Shown here piece after piece: positions 8,222 through 16,172 of a stretch of DNA of 64,000 nt. The DNA comes from BAIKAL-G1 sp943370385 (GTDB lineage: Bacteria > Cyanobacteriota > Cyanobacteriia > PCC-6307 > Cyanobiaceae). The notes beneath the pieces were generated by a model. The model saw only the letters and a program-made list of their open reading frames with translations, made no database searches and had not been told where the DNA came from. Numbering within the stretch: the stretch's first letter is position 1; each line of letters opens with the position of its first letter. The position numbers and the translations under genes were made by a program. The stretch spans positions 24,338 to 88,337 of the forward strand of contig CALRQT020000015.1 in assembly GCA_943370385.1 (NCBI GenBank), in the 5' to 3' direction.

Positions 8222-8587
8222 ATGAGCGACGAGACCCTCGACCAACAGGAGCAGGGAACCGCCCCTACCGCAGACACGGGCGCCAACTTCACCGAGCGCT
8301 ACAGCGAAATTCTCGGCAAGGTCAACGCCACCCTCGACCAGGTGGATTGGACCCAGATGGGTCGCCTCGGCAAGGGGCTAGGGGTCCTGGTGGCGGTCAT
8401 CGTCGCCCAGGTGCTGATCAAGGGCGTGCTCGACACCATCAATCTTCTGCCCGTGATTCCCGGCCTGCTCGAACTGCTGGGCCTGGTGGTAGTGGGCACC
8501 TGGAGCTGGCACAACCTCACCACCAGCGACAAACGCCAGGCGGTGGTCACCAAATTGCAGACCCTGCGCCAGGAATACCTAGGCTGA
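8222..8587 (+). CDS. CAAD-domain thylakoid membrane protein
   Basis: About 121 residues from ATG 8222; a GTG at 8204 would add six. After an acidic N-terminal stretch comes an amphipathic region (YSEILGKVNATLDQVDW), then two hydrophobic helices separated by NLLPVIPG, then a basic C-terminal helix ending RQEYLG. This is the layout of the CAAD domain, which tethers some cyanobacterial aminoacyl-tRNA synthetases to thylakoids and is related to CURT1 membrane-curvature proteins. Here it stands alone, with no synthetase fused. It is divergent from the JAMM gene and followed by a terminator. Confidence 0.85.
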   Translation: MSDETLDQQEQGTAPTADTGANFTERYSEILGKVNATLDQVDWTQMGRLGKGLGVLVAVIVAQVLIKGVLDTINLLPVIPGLLELLGLVVVGTWSWHNLTTSDKRQAVVTKLQTLRQEYLG

Positions 8588-8631
8588 GCTTTGACCTGCC
8601 CTCTGGGCCTAAACTCCTGCTGGATGCTTTC

Positions 8632-8662
8632 CCTGCCCTGGGGGACGTTCGGCAGGTTTTTT
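8632..8662 (+). terminator. Intrinsic terminator after the CAAD gene
   Basis: Stem CCTGCC (8632-8637) and GGCAGG (8651-8656) with a 13-base loop, followed directly by six T. It ends the plus-strand CAAD transcript before the convergent kinase gene. Confidence 0.6.
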
Positions 8663-8708
8663 CATGGCCAGGTTTTTGCCGATCCAAGTTTTTTTTACTG
8701 GGATCACT

Positions 8709-8739
8709 GGGCTTGGGTTGGGCTGGGTTGGGTCGGGTG
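8709..8739. repeat. GGGYT pentamer tract in a convergent gap
   Basis: About six imperfect pentamers of the form GGG(C/T)T follow one another between the convergent CAAD and fructosamine-kinase-like genes. Similar pentamer tracts lie at 38716-38744 and 46299-46327, also between convergent genes. Confidence 0.7.
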
Positions 8740-8758
8740 CTGATCGACCCAGGCGGCC

Positions 8759-9730
8759 CTAGCCCATCAAGGCGTCGATGCTGGCCTGGGCCTGGCGCCA
8801 GTAGCCGCCGCCGAACAGGTTGGCATGGTTGAGCAGGTGATACAGGTTGTAGATCTCAAGGCGCCGGCCATGGCCGGGGGGCAGGGGCCAGCGGCCCTCG
8901 TAGCCGGCAAAGAACGGCGCCGGAAAGCCGCCAAACAACCGGGCCATGGCCAGGTCCACCTCCCGGTCGCCCCGGTACACGGCTGGATCAAACATCGAAC
9001 CGCGGCCATCAACCAGTAGGCCGCCGTTGCCGGCCCAGAGGTCGCCATGGACCAGGCAGGGCCCAGCCCCATGCTGATCGAGCCAACTGGGCAGCCGGGC
9101 CAGCAACGCTTCCGCCTGGCGCAGGGGCCGGCCCGCCCGGGCAGCCAGAAGCAGCTGGGGACCCAGGCGCCGTTCCGCAAAGAACTCCCCCCAGCCGGCC
9201 AACCAGCCGTTGGCCTGGGGGCCGGAGCCGATGAAGTTGTCCTGCTGCCAGCCGAAGCGACCGTCGCTGCTGGCCAGGCTGCGGTGATGCAGGTCCGCCA
9301 GGGCCGCCCCGAAGCACCCCCAGGCCTGGGCTGGGGTCATCGGGTTGGCGGGGCCAGGCGATCCGGGGAGGGACGTAACAGCCCCGGGTCCACTCCCTAA
9401 GCCGCCGCCGGAGCCGGAGGCAGCCCCAGCCAGGGGCAACCACTCCATCAGCAACACAGCCTGATCGCCCAGGGCTTCGCAGGCGAGCGGCTGGGGAATC
9501 ACCAGGTCGCCGGCCAGGGCAGAGAGGGCCGCCAAGCCGTCGGCCTCGGCCCCCAGCAGGGGCAGTTCAGCCAGGCGATTGGTTTTGGCGAATAGGCGCC
9601 GGCCATCGGCCAGATCCAGGCACCAGGCCTGGTGGATGCAGCCCCCGCCCACGGCGGCCTGGGCCACCAGGGGAACCCCCAGGCGCCGCTCCAGCCAGTC
9701 GCTCAGGGGGGCCTGCTGCACCGGATCCAC
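8759..9730 (-). CDS. Fructosamine kinase family protein
   Basis: A 323-residue member of the fructosamine/ketosamine-3-kinase family, which phosphorylates sugar-lysine adducts so that they fall off glycated proteins. The N-terminal G-G-G-C-I-H-Q-A segment and FAKTN lysine form the nucleotide-binding part. The catalytic loop is HGDLWAGN and the metal-binding region is FDPAVYRGDREVDLAM. The C-terminal YNLYHLLNHANLFGGGY is also typical. A glycine/serine-rich insertion (near residues 103-125) separates the lobes. GTG start. It is back to back with the crtD-like gene (23-bp gap). Confidence 0.9.
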   Translation of the reverse strand: MDPVQQAPLSDWLERRLGVPLVAQAAVGGGCIHQAWCLDLADGRRLFAKTNRLAELPLLGAEADGLAALSALAGDLVIPQPLACEALGDQAVLLMEWLPLAGAASGSGGGLGSGPGAVTSLPGSPGPANPMTPAQAWGCFGAALADLHHRSLASSDGRFGWQQDNFIGSGPQANGWLAGWGEFFAERRLGPQLLLAARAGRPLRQAEALLARLPSWLDQHGAGPCLVHGDLWAGNGGLLVDGRGSMFDPAVYRGDREVDLAMARLFGGFPAPFFAGYEGRWPLPPGHGRRLEIYNLYHLLNHANLFGGGYWRQAQASIDALMG

Positions 9731-9753
9731 GCTGGCGTTACACCCTTGCCAGC

Positions 9754-11367
9754 ATGCCGCCCGCTCCCCGGTGCCGGCTCCTGCCCCTCACGGCTCGCCC
9801 CAACCTCGATCGCTCCCCCCTCGATCGCCCCCAGCGCTGCGATGTGGCCGTGGTCGGGGCCGGCATCGCCGGTCTCACCGCCGCCGCCCTGTTGGCCGGC
9901 GAAGGGCTGGAGGTGGTGCTGCTGGAGGCCCACAGCCAAAGCGGCGGCTGCGCCGGCACCTTCCGCCGCGGCCCCTACACCTTTGATGTGGGCGCCACCC
10001 AGGTGGCGGGCCTGGAGAGCGGCGGCATCCATCGCCGCCTGTTCGACCATTTCGGCCTGGCCCTGCCGGCGGCGACCCGGCTCGATCCAGGTTGCAGCGT
10101 GCAACTCGCGGGGGAACGGGAGCCGATCCGGCTCTGGCGCGATCCCGACCGCTGGCGGGCCGAGCGGCGGCGCCAGTTCCCCGGCAGCGAGCGCTTCTGG
10201 GACCTCTGCGCCGCCCTCCATGGCAGCAACTGGGCCTTCGCCGGCCGCGATCCGGTGTTGCCGCCCCGCAACGGCTGGGACCTGGCCCAGCTGCTGCAGG
10301 CGATCCGCCCCGCCACCCTGGCCAGCGGCCTGGCCAGCCTCGCCACCGTGGCCGACCTGCTGAACCTTTGCGGCTGCGGCGGCGATGGCCGCCTGCGCCG
10401 CTTCCTCGACCTGCAGCTGAAGCTCTATTCCCAGGAACCGGCCGATCGCACCGCCGCCCTCTACGGCGCCACCGTGCTGGCCATGGCCCAGGAGCCCCAG
10501 GGGCTCTGGCATCTAGACGGCTCCATGCAGGAGCTGGGCAGCGCCCTGGAGCAGGCCCTGGCCACGGCCGGCGGAGCGATGCATTGCAACCACAGCCTGA
10601 CCGGTCTGCGGCCGATCCCTGGCGGCGGCTGGAGCCTGGAGGGCCGGCAAGGTCGCCTCGGGGCTGGAGAACCCGGCGGGCGGCAGGGAGGCGCGCCCTT
10701 CCGCCTTGAGGCCCGGGAGGTGGTGGTGACCCTGCCACCCCAGGCGCTCAAAGGCCTGCTGGGCGACGCCATGCCCCGGGGCTACGACCGCCGCATCAGC
10801 GGCTTTGGCGATCCCTCCGGCGCCCTGGTCTTCTACGGGGCCGCCCCCCGCGAGGCCCTCAATCAAGACCTCGGCCTGCACGGCCAATTGGAGTGGGCCG
10901 ATCCCGGCAACCTGTTCGTGTCGATCAGCCGCGAGGGGGATGGCCGGGCGCCGGCGGGGCAGGCCACGGTGATCGCCAGCGTGTTCACGGCGGCGCGCCC
11001 CTGGTTTGGCCTCGATCCGGCCAGCTATGGAGCCCGCAAAGCCCAGGCCCTAGGGGGCATCCAGGCGGGCCTCACCGAATTGCTCGGCATCGCACCTGGG
11101 CAGTTTCTGCACCAGGAGCTAGCCACCCCCAGGGGCTTTGCCCACTGGACCGGCCGGCCCTTCGGCTTTGTGGGCGGGCTCGGCCAGCAGCCGGATCGCT
11201 TCGGGCCCTTTGGCCTGGCCAGCCGCACACCCCTGCCAGGCCTATGGCTCTGCGGCGATGGCATCCACCCCGGCGAAGGCACCGCCGGGGTGTCCCTCTG
11301 CGCCCTGATGGTGTGCCGCCAGCTCCTGGCGGGCCGGGGCCGGGCCCTACGACTGCGGGGACGCTGA
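9754..11367 (+). CDS. crtD: CrtD-like FAD-dependent carotenoid desaturase
   Basis: A 537-residue flavoprotein of the phytoene-desaturase/CrtISO family. The N-terminal dinucleotide fold has VVGAGIAGLTAAALLAGEG and GGCAGTF. The C-terminal FAD-binding segment is LWLCGDGIHPGEGTAGVSLCA. In cyanobacteria CrtD introduces the C-3',4' double bond during myxoxanthophyll synthesis. The placement beside a fructosamine-kinase-like gene and tyrA matches what I recall for marine Synechococcus; the desaturase subtype is inferred from overall resemblance. The first ~28 residues precede the flavin fold and the exact start is uncertain. A low-complexity glycine/arginine insert is present near residues 290-320. 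Confidence 0.78.
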   Translation: MPPAPRCRLLPLTARPNLDRSPLDRPQRCDVAVVGAGIAGLTAAALLAGEGLEVVLLEAHSQSGGCAGTFRRGPYTFDVGATQVAGLESGGIHRRLFDHFGLALPAATRLDPGCSVQLAGEREPIRLWRDPDRWRAERRRQFPGSERFWDLCAALHGSNWAFAGRDPVLPPRNGWDLAQLLQAIRPATLASGLASLATVADLLNLCGCGGDGRLRRFLDLQLKLYSQEPADRTAALYGATVLAMAQEPQGLWHLDGSMQELGSALEQALATAGGAMHCNHSLTGLRPIPGGGWSLEGRQGRLGAGEPGGRQGGAPFRLEAREVVVTLPPQALKGLLGDAMPRGYDRRISGFGDPSGALVFYGAAPREALNQDLGLHGQLEWADPGNLFVSISREGDGRAPAGQATVIASVFTAARPWFGLDPASYGARKAQALGGIQAGLTELLGIAPGQFLHQELATPRGFAHWTGRPFGFVGGLGQQPDRFGPFGLASRTPLPGLWLCGDGIHPGEGTAGVSLCALMVCRQLLAGRGRALRLRGR

Positions 11368-11387
11368 AACCCTGCCGCTCCGGGGGG

Positions 11388-12224
11388 TCAGAGGAATTCG
11401 GGCCTCAGGGCCTGGGCCTGGCTGAGGCGTTGCTCCAACCCGGGCCAATCGCCCCCGCGCACCCGCTGCTCCAGGCCGTCCAGGCTGGTGCGATAGCGGG
11501 CCAGGGCCGCCAGCAGGGCTTCGCGGTTGTAGCGAGCCATCAGGCTGCCCAGTTCCGGGTTACCGCCGCCGACGCGGCTGGTGTCGGCGAAGCCACTGGA
11601 GGCCAGGGCCCGGGCCAGGGGTGCCTGGCCCGCCGCCTCGATCAGGGCGGCCCCCAGCAGCACCGGCAAATGGGAAATCAAGGCCACGGCCTGGTCGTGG
11701 TCCGCGGCCGGGCATTCGATCCAGCGGGCGTCCACCGCCTCGGCCAACCCCCGAACCACCGCCAGGGCCTCGGGGTCGGTGGCGTCCGTGGGCGTCGCCA
11801 CCCAGGGCCGGCCGGCAAACAGGCCCGTCAAACCCGCCTCCACCCCGGCTTGCGCCGTGCCGGCCATCGGATGGCTGGCCACAAAGCGGGGCCAGCCGCC
11901 CCAGCGATCCAGCACCGGCCCCTTGACCGAACCCACATCGGTGACCACTGCCCCGGCCGGTAGGGCCGCCAGCAGCTCGGCGCTGGGCTCGAGCAAGCGA
12001 TCCAGGGGCAGGGCCAGCACCACCAGGGCGCAATCGGCCAGCACGGCTGGATCGGTGCTCACCTGGTCCGCCAGCCCGCGCTGGCGGGCCCGCTCGGCCG
12101 TGGCCTGCCGGTGAACCAGGGCCTGCACCGCCAACCCCTGGGCCCGCAAATCGAGGGCCAGGGAGCCGCCAATCAGGCCCAGGCCCACCACACCGATTGG
12201 ACGCTCGCGCCATGGAATGGTCAT
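11388..12224 (-). CDS. tyrA: Prephenate/arogenate dehydrogenase
   Basis: TyrA oxidatively decarboxylates prephenate or arogenate in tyrosine synthesis; cyanobacterial enzymes usually prefer arogenate and NADP. The ATG at 12224 starts MTIPWRERPIGVVGLGLIGGS, placing the Rossmann GxGxxG near residue 13. Later motifs are VTDVGSVKG, ASHPMAGT and the helical SHLPVLLGAALIEAA region. The product is 278 residues. A GTG at 12254 would add ten residues without family similarity. The start codon lies in the first unit of a 19-20-bp tandem repeat. It converges on the crtD-like gene with a 20-bp gap. Confidence 0.92.
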   Translation of the reverse strand: MTIPWRERPIGVVGLGLIGGSLALDLRAQGLAVQALVHRQATAERARQRGLADQVSTDPAVLADCALVVLALPLDRLLEPSAELLAALPAGAVVTDVGSVKGPVLDRWGGWPRFVASHPMAGTAQAGVEAGLTGLFAGRPWVATPTDATDPEALAVVRGLAEAVDARWIECPAADHDQAVALISHLPVLLGAALIEAAGQAPLARALASSGFADTSRVGGGNPELGSLMARYNREALLAALARYRTSLDGLEQRVRGGDWPGLEQRLSQAQALRPEFL

Positions 12225-12337
12225 GGCAGACCCCCTACGTGGGTCACGGCCCAACCCCTTGGTTGGTCATGGCTGAACCCGTTGGTCATGGCAGTACCAG
12301 TTGGTCGTCTCTGAACCGGTTGGTCATCGATGCGCCA
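12218..12337. repeat. Degenerate 19-20-bp tandem repeat, about six units
   Basis: Consecutive units carry GTTGGTCATGG or close variants (starts near 12218, 12239, 12261, 12281, 12300 and 12319). The array fills the gap between tyrA (minus) and the DinG-like gene (plus). The tyrA start codon lies in the first unit, so several units carry a copy of the GCCATGACC start context on the minus strand. Confidence 0.75.
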
Positions 12338-12369
12338 GTTCGCTGGCCCCAGCTTCCTACGATCGCCCC

Positions 12370-13827
12370 ATGTTGGAAGCCCTGGCCCACCAGCAGCTCA
12401 AGGCACTCCTCCGGCTGGAGGGGGAAACCCGCTGGCCCCACCACCTCACCCTCAGCCGCCTGGCGGCCCGCAGCCTGCGGCGCGCTGACCAGACCCTGGT
12501 GCGCCTGGCCCCCGGTAGCGACCCCAGCTGGCTGCTGGCCCTACTCGTGCCCATCGCCCTCACCGACACCGGCCTGGCCCTGGTGGTGAGCCCAGGGCTG
12601 CGCCAACGGCTGCTACAGGTGGAGCTGCCCCGGCTCGAGGCCGCCGGCCTGACCCTGCCCTGCTGGGAGGGCCCGGCAGCCCCGCCCCAGGCCCGGCTGT
12701 GGCTGCTCGATCACGGCCAGCTGGTACAGGCCTGGCGCGCCCAGACCCTGGGGGATCGCCAGCTGGTGATCCCCGAGGCCGAAAACCTGGAGCTGCTATT
12801 GCGCAGCGCCCTGGGCCTGGTGATCGAGAACCACGACTGGGAGGTCTTGCGCCGCAGCCTGCCCGGCGCCTCGGCCGGCCTGCTGGGCCTGCATGAACGG
12901 CTGAGCCGCCGGATCTTCGCCCATCCCCAGGGGCCGGTGGAGCAGGTGGGCGTGAGCCCGGAGGAGGAAGCCCCCTTACGCCAATTGCTGGGGCTGATGG
13001 AGGCCCTGCCGGAACCCTGGCCCCAATGGCTGGCCTGTGGCGGCAGCGACTGGGTCAGCTGGGCCACGGTGAACCCCAGCCTGTTGCGCTGGCAACTGCA
13101 CCGCCAACCGCTCGATCCCCTGGCCGCCCTGGCCGGCCTGTTCGCCAATCGCGGCACCCTGCTGGTGGGGGAACTGCCCAGGGGCGGCCGCCTGGGCAGT
13201 CCCGGCGGCGCTGGCTCCCGGGCTGGCTTCCGGCCCCAGGTGGATGTGGCCCTGGGCGATCCACCCCTGCAGGACCCCCTGCCCGTCTTTGCCCCGGCCG
13301 GCCAGCCCCTGCCCAACAGCCCCCACTTCGCCGGCCACCTGCTCGAGCAAGCGCGGCGGCTGGTGCTGGGCCAGGAGGGCCTCACCCTGGTGTTGCTGGA
13401 TGACGAGGGCCTACGCCGGGGCCTCACCAGCGGTCTGGCGGCGGAATTCGGCAGCCGGGTGGTCCACCAGGACACGGCCCCCGACAGCAATGGCGTGATC
13501 TGCGCCAGCTGGGGCTGGTGGCTGGACCAGCAGGCGCGCCTGCCCGCCCCCTGCCAGGTGATCGCCTGCACCCTGCCCCTGGCCAGCCTGGAATCTCCCC
13601 TCACCGCCGCCCAGGTTCAGGCCCTGCGCCAGCAGGGCCGGGACTGGTTCCGGGAGCTGCTCCTGCCCGAGGCCCTGGGCCGGTTGCAGCGGGCGGTGGC
13701 CAGCCTGCGCCGCAGCGGCGGCCGCCTGGCCGTGCTCGATGGCCGCATGCGGCGCCGGGGCTGGGGCCAGCAGGTGATGACGGCCCTGGAACCCTGGGTG
13801 GCCCTGCCACGGCTGCTGCCCCGGTAA
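12370..13827 (+). CDS. DinG/XPD-family helicase-like protein lacking ATPase motifs
   Basis: A 485-residue protein resembling the DinG branch of SF2 helicases, but degraded at key sites. Where a Walker A lysine is expected it has APGSDPSWLLALLVP. Where a DEAH box is expected it has RQLVIPEAENLE. The C-terminal part keeps the family pattern LLPEALGRLQRAV...GGRLAVLDGR, equivalent to DinG motif VI. The cysteines of the XPD-type Fe-S domain are not evident. I infer a catalytically inactive, possibly DNA-binding or regulatory relative. Start ATG 12370. The last codons and stop lie in a 19-bp tandem duplication. Confidence 0.65.
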   Translation: MLEALAHQQLKALLRLEGETRWPHHLTLSRLAARSLRRADQTLVRLAPGSDPSWLLALLVPIALTDTGLALVVSPGLRQRLLQVELPRLEAAGLTLPCWEGPAAPPQARLWLLDHGQLVQAWRAQTLGDRQLVIPEAENLELLLRSALGLVIENHDWEVLRRSLPGASAGLLGLHERLSRRIFAHPQGPVEQVGVSPEEEAPLRQLLGLMEALPEPWPQWLACGGSDWVSWATVNPSLLRWQLHRQPLDPLAALAGLFANRGTLLVGELPRGGRLGSPGGAGSRAGFRPQVDVALGDPPLQDPLPVFAPAGQPLPNSPHFAGHLLEQARRLVLGQEGLTLVLLDDEGLRRGLTSGLAAEFGSRVVHQDTAPDSNGVICASWGWWLDQQARLPAPCQVIACTLPLASLESPLTAAQVQALRQQGRDWFRELLLPEALGRLQRAVASLRRSGGRLAVLDGRMRRRGWGQQVMTALEPWVALPRLLPR

Positions 13828-13847
13828 TCGGCTGCTGCCCCGGTAAT
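13810..13847. repeat. Perfect 19-bp tandem duplication spanning a stop codon
   Basis: CGGCTGCTGCCCCGGTAAT occurs twice head to tail. The first copy holds the last four or so codons and the TAA stop of the DinG-like gene; the second lies just downstream, out of frame. Confidence 0.9.
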
Positions 13848-13962
13848 CGGCCCCGGGTTAGGGCTTGGGCTGGCCTGGCGGAGTCCCCAAGCGCCCCCAA
13901 GCCCAAGGGCCCCTGGCCAGGGGGGCCGACTTAGCCTGGCCACGACGATCGATGACCAGGCC

Positions 13963-14208
13963 ATGGGCGAAGCCAAACGACGCAGCGACCAGGGCCTGGC
14001 CCCCCGCGGCCCCAGGCCCAGCAAGGCCGCCAAGGACACCTCGCCGCGGGTCCTGCCCTGGCTACCCCTGACCCAAAACCAGGGCGAGCGTTTCGTGTCG
14101 ATCACCACCCGCGGCGCCTGGATCGGCATCGGCGCCCTGTTCGTGTTCTGGGTAACCGTGCGCTTCATCGGGCCGGCCGCCGGCTGGTGGGCCCTGGCGG
14201 ACGGCTGA
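13963..14208 (+). CDS. DUF2839 small membrane protein
   Basis: An 81-residue protein beginning MGEAKRRSDQGLAPRGP, the N-terminal signature of the cyanobacterial DUF2839 family. One hydrophobic helix (about 51-78, GAWIGIGALFVFWVTVRFIG) near the C-terminus predicts a single-span membrane protein with a basic N-terminal tail. Function is unknown. It is followed 160 bases later by another conserved cyanobacterial small protein. Confidence 0.85.
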   Translation: MGEAKRRSDQGLAPRGPRPSKAAKDTSPRVLPWLPLTQNQGERFVSITTRGAWIGIGALFVFWVTVRFIGPAAGWWALADG

Positions 14209-14368
14209 CCGTCAGCAGGGCCCTTCAGGGATCGCTGCGGGCCTGGAGCCGCATCCAAACCCAGACAGAGCCTGCAAGGTCGGCGCTGCTGTGGGGAATC
14301 CAGCACCTCTTGCAACACCCCCAGGACGCAATCCTTAGAATTCCTTCAGAATTTGCGCTCCGGGCTCC

Positions 14369-14725
14369 ATGTTTCCCCGTCTCGCCGAGCACTATCGAGC
14401 CCTGGTCGAAGATCTGGTGCTGAGCCTGCGCGCCCTGGCCGACCGTTTACAGCGTCAGGGCCATGCCGCCACCTGCTACGTCTGCGGCGATGGACGCGAC
14501 GGCCAAGGGGCCTCCTTCGTGGCCGACCTGGGAGAGGGTCACATGGTGCGCTTCCTGGTCTCCGACGACGGCATCAGCTGGGTGGAGTCCCGCAACGGCC
14601 ATGAGCTGATCAAGCTGGAGGGCGCAGCCGCGATCGAAGAGCTCGACCGGGTGGCCCGGGTCGTGCAAGGCCTGGTCGCCGTGCCGACCGCCGAACCCCT
14701 GGGCCCCCAGGAAATCGCCGCCTAA
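14369..14725 (+). CDS. DUF1815 family protein
   Basis: A 118-residue soluble protein. The pattern MFPRLAEHYRALVEDLVLSL, then CYVCGDG, then HMVRFLVSDDGISWVESR and IKLEGAAAIEELD matches the cyanobacterial DUF1815 family. Two cysteines (CYVC) could bind metal or form a disulfide; no function is established. It is the last plus-strand gene before the convergent recA and shares a strong bidirectional terminator with it. Confidence 0.85.
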   Translation: MFPRLAEHYRALVEDLVLSLRALADRLQRQGHAATCYVCGDGRDGQGASFVADLGEGHMVRFLVSDDGISWVESRNGHELIKLEGAAAIEELDRVARVVQGLVAVPTAEPLGPQEIAA

Positions 14726-14782
14726 CGGCCAACCGAGGACGGTTGTTCGCCAGCCCAAGGTCCACGTTTGGGATCGATCAAA

Positions 14783-14819
14783 ACAAAGCCACCCAGGGCC
14801 AAGCCTTGGGTGGCTTTGT
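14783..14819. terminator. Bidirectional terminator between DUF1815 gene and recA
   Basis: Two 17-base arms (14783-14799 and 14803-14819) pair with one G-T wobble around a CAA loop. The left arm begins ACAAAGCCACCCA and the right ends TGGGTGGCTTTGT. A-rich and T-containing flanks on both sides suit termination of both convergent transcripts. Confidence 0.75.
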
Positions 14820-14945
14820 GGTGTTCAGCGGTTGGCAAAAGTCTGAGCTGCCAAGACCAAGAGCCATAAGGGCCACGGTGGGCCCCCACCAACCTTGCTG
14901 GAGAGCGGTTTGGGCCCCCCAACGCGCTTGCCGAGCAAGGGGCGG

Positions 14946-14981
14946 TCAGCCAACCGCTCAGCCAGCCGGTCAGTCAACCGC
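14946..14981. repeat. 12-bp tandem repeat x3 carrying in-frame stop codons at the recA 3' end
   Basis: On the recA strand the units read GCGGTTGACTGA, CCGGCTGGCTGA and GCGGTTGGCTGA. The first unit holds the last three codons and the stop of recA. Because the unit is 12 bp, all three TGA codons are in the recA frame. Confidence 0.9.
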
Positions 14982-16172
14982 CAAGGGGGTCGCCTCCTCC
15001 ACCGCTGCGGCTGCGGCCGCTGCCAGCTTTGCCGCCGCCGCTGCAGCTAGGGGCTTCATCGAGTTGGCAGTGACATCGGCCCCTTCTGTGAGCTTCTGGC
15101 GCACGAGCACTTCGATCGCGTCCTTCGGCGCCGGGTTTTGCTCCAACCAGATGATCGTGTTGTCGCGACCCTGGCCAATGTTGTCGCCCTCGTAGCTATA
15201 CCAAGCGCCCTTGCGCACCACCACGCCAGTTTCTTCGGCCAGGTCGAGCAGGCAGCCGATCGTGCTGATGCCGCGGCCAAACAGGATGTCGAATTCGGCG
15301 ATGCGGAAGGGGGGAGCCACTTTGTTTTTGGCCACCTTCACCTTGGCGCGGATGCCGTATTCCTCGGTGCCCCGCTTGAGGGTCTGGATGCGACGGATAT
15401 CAAGACGCACCGAGGCGTAGAACTTCAGGGCGTTACCGCCCGTGGTGGTTTCCGGGTTGCCGTAGGTGACGCCAATCTTCTGGCGCAGCTGGTTGAGGAA
15501 GATCACGGTGCAACCGGATTTGCCGATATTGCCGGTGATCTTGCGCATGGCCTGGCTCATCAGCCGGGCCTGGGCCCCCACCGCCAGATCGCCCATCTCC
15601 CCCTCAATCTCCGCCCGGGGCGTCAGGGCCGCCACCGAGTCCACCACCACGATGTCAACCGCGGCGGAGCGCACGAGCTGGTCGACGATTTCCAGGGCCA
15701 TTTCGCCGGTATCGGGCTGGGACACCAGCAGGTTTTCGATGTCCACCCCCAGGGCCGCCGCATAGACGGGATCGAGGGCATGTTCCGCATCCACGAAGGC
15801 CGCCACACCACCGCGCCGCTGCACCTCGGCAATGGCATGGAGGGTGAGGGTGGTCTTACCGGAGCTTTCCGGGCCGTAGACCTCCACCACCCGCCCCTTG
15901 GGATAGCCACCGCCCAGGGCCAGGTCCAAGGTGAGGGCGCCGGTGGGGGTGGTTTCAATCCGCATGCGGGAGGCATCCCCCAGCCGCATGATCGAACCCT
16001 TGCCGAAATTGCGCTCGATCTGATTCAGCACCAGGCCGAGGGCCTTGTCCCGTTCGCCGGCGGCGCGGGCATCCGAACCCCGGGTCTCGCCCAGGCGTGT
16101 TTCGGCGCCCCGGGCGTCAGCCCCCCGGCCGGAGGCAGCTTTGGACTCGGAGGATTTGTCGTCGGCAGGCAT
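14970..16172 (-). CDS. recA: Recombinase RecA
   Basis: RecA forms filaments on single-stranded DNA, drives strand exchange and stimulates LexA cleavage. Motifs seen are Walker A GPESSGKTT, the catalytic Glu in AEHALDP, Walker B VDIVVVDSVAAL, loop L1 EIEGEMGD and loop L2 FLNQLRQKIGVTYGNPETTTGG. At 400 residues it is longer than the usual ~350. It has a charged N-terminal extension (about 40 residues) and an alanine-rich tail (LAAAAAAKLAAAAAAAVEE). A LexA-box match lies 276 bp upstream of the start, with a ~300-bp leader free of genes. Confidence 0.98.
   Translation of the reverse strand: MPADDKSSESKAASGRGADARGAETRLGETRGSDARAAGERDKALGLVLNQIERNFGKGSIMRLGDASRMRIETTPTGALTLDLALGGGYPKGRVVEVYGPESSGKTTLTLHAIAEVQRRGGVAAFVDAEHALDPVYAAALGVDIENLLVSQPDTGEMALEIVDQLVRSAAVDIVVVDSVAALTPRAEIEGEMGDLAVGAQARLMSQAMRKITGNIGKSGCTVIFLNQLRQKIGVTYGNPETTTGGNALKFYASVRLDIRRIQTLKRGTEEYGIRAKVKVAKNKVAPPFRIAEFDILFGRGISTIGCLLDLAEETGVVVRKGAWYSYEGDNIGQGRDNTIIWLEQNPAPKDAIEVLVRQKLTEGADVTANSMKPLAAAAAAKLAAAAAAAVEEATPLAVD

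Noticed and set aside
12218..12337. CRISPR array
   Set aside because: Units of 19-20 bp adjoin directly, vary in sequence and have no unique spacers; no cas gene is nearby.
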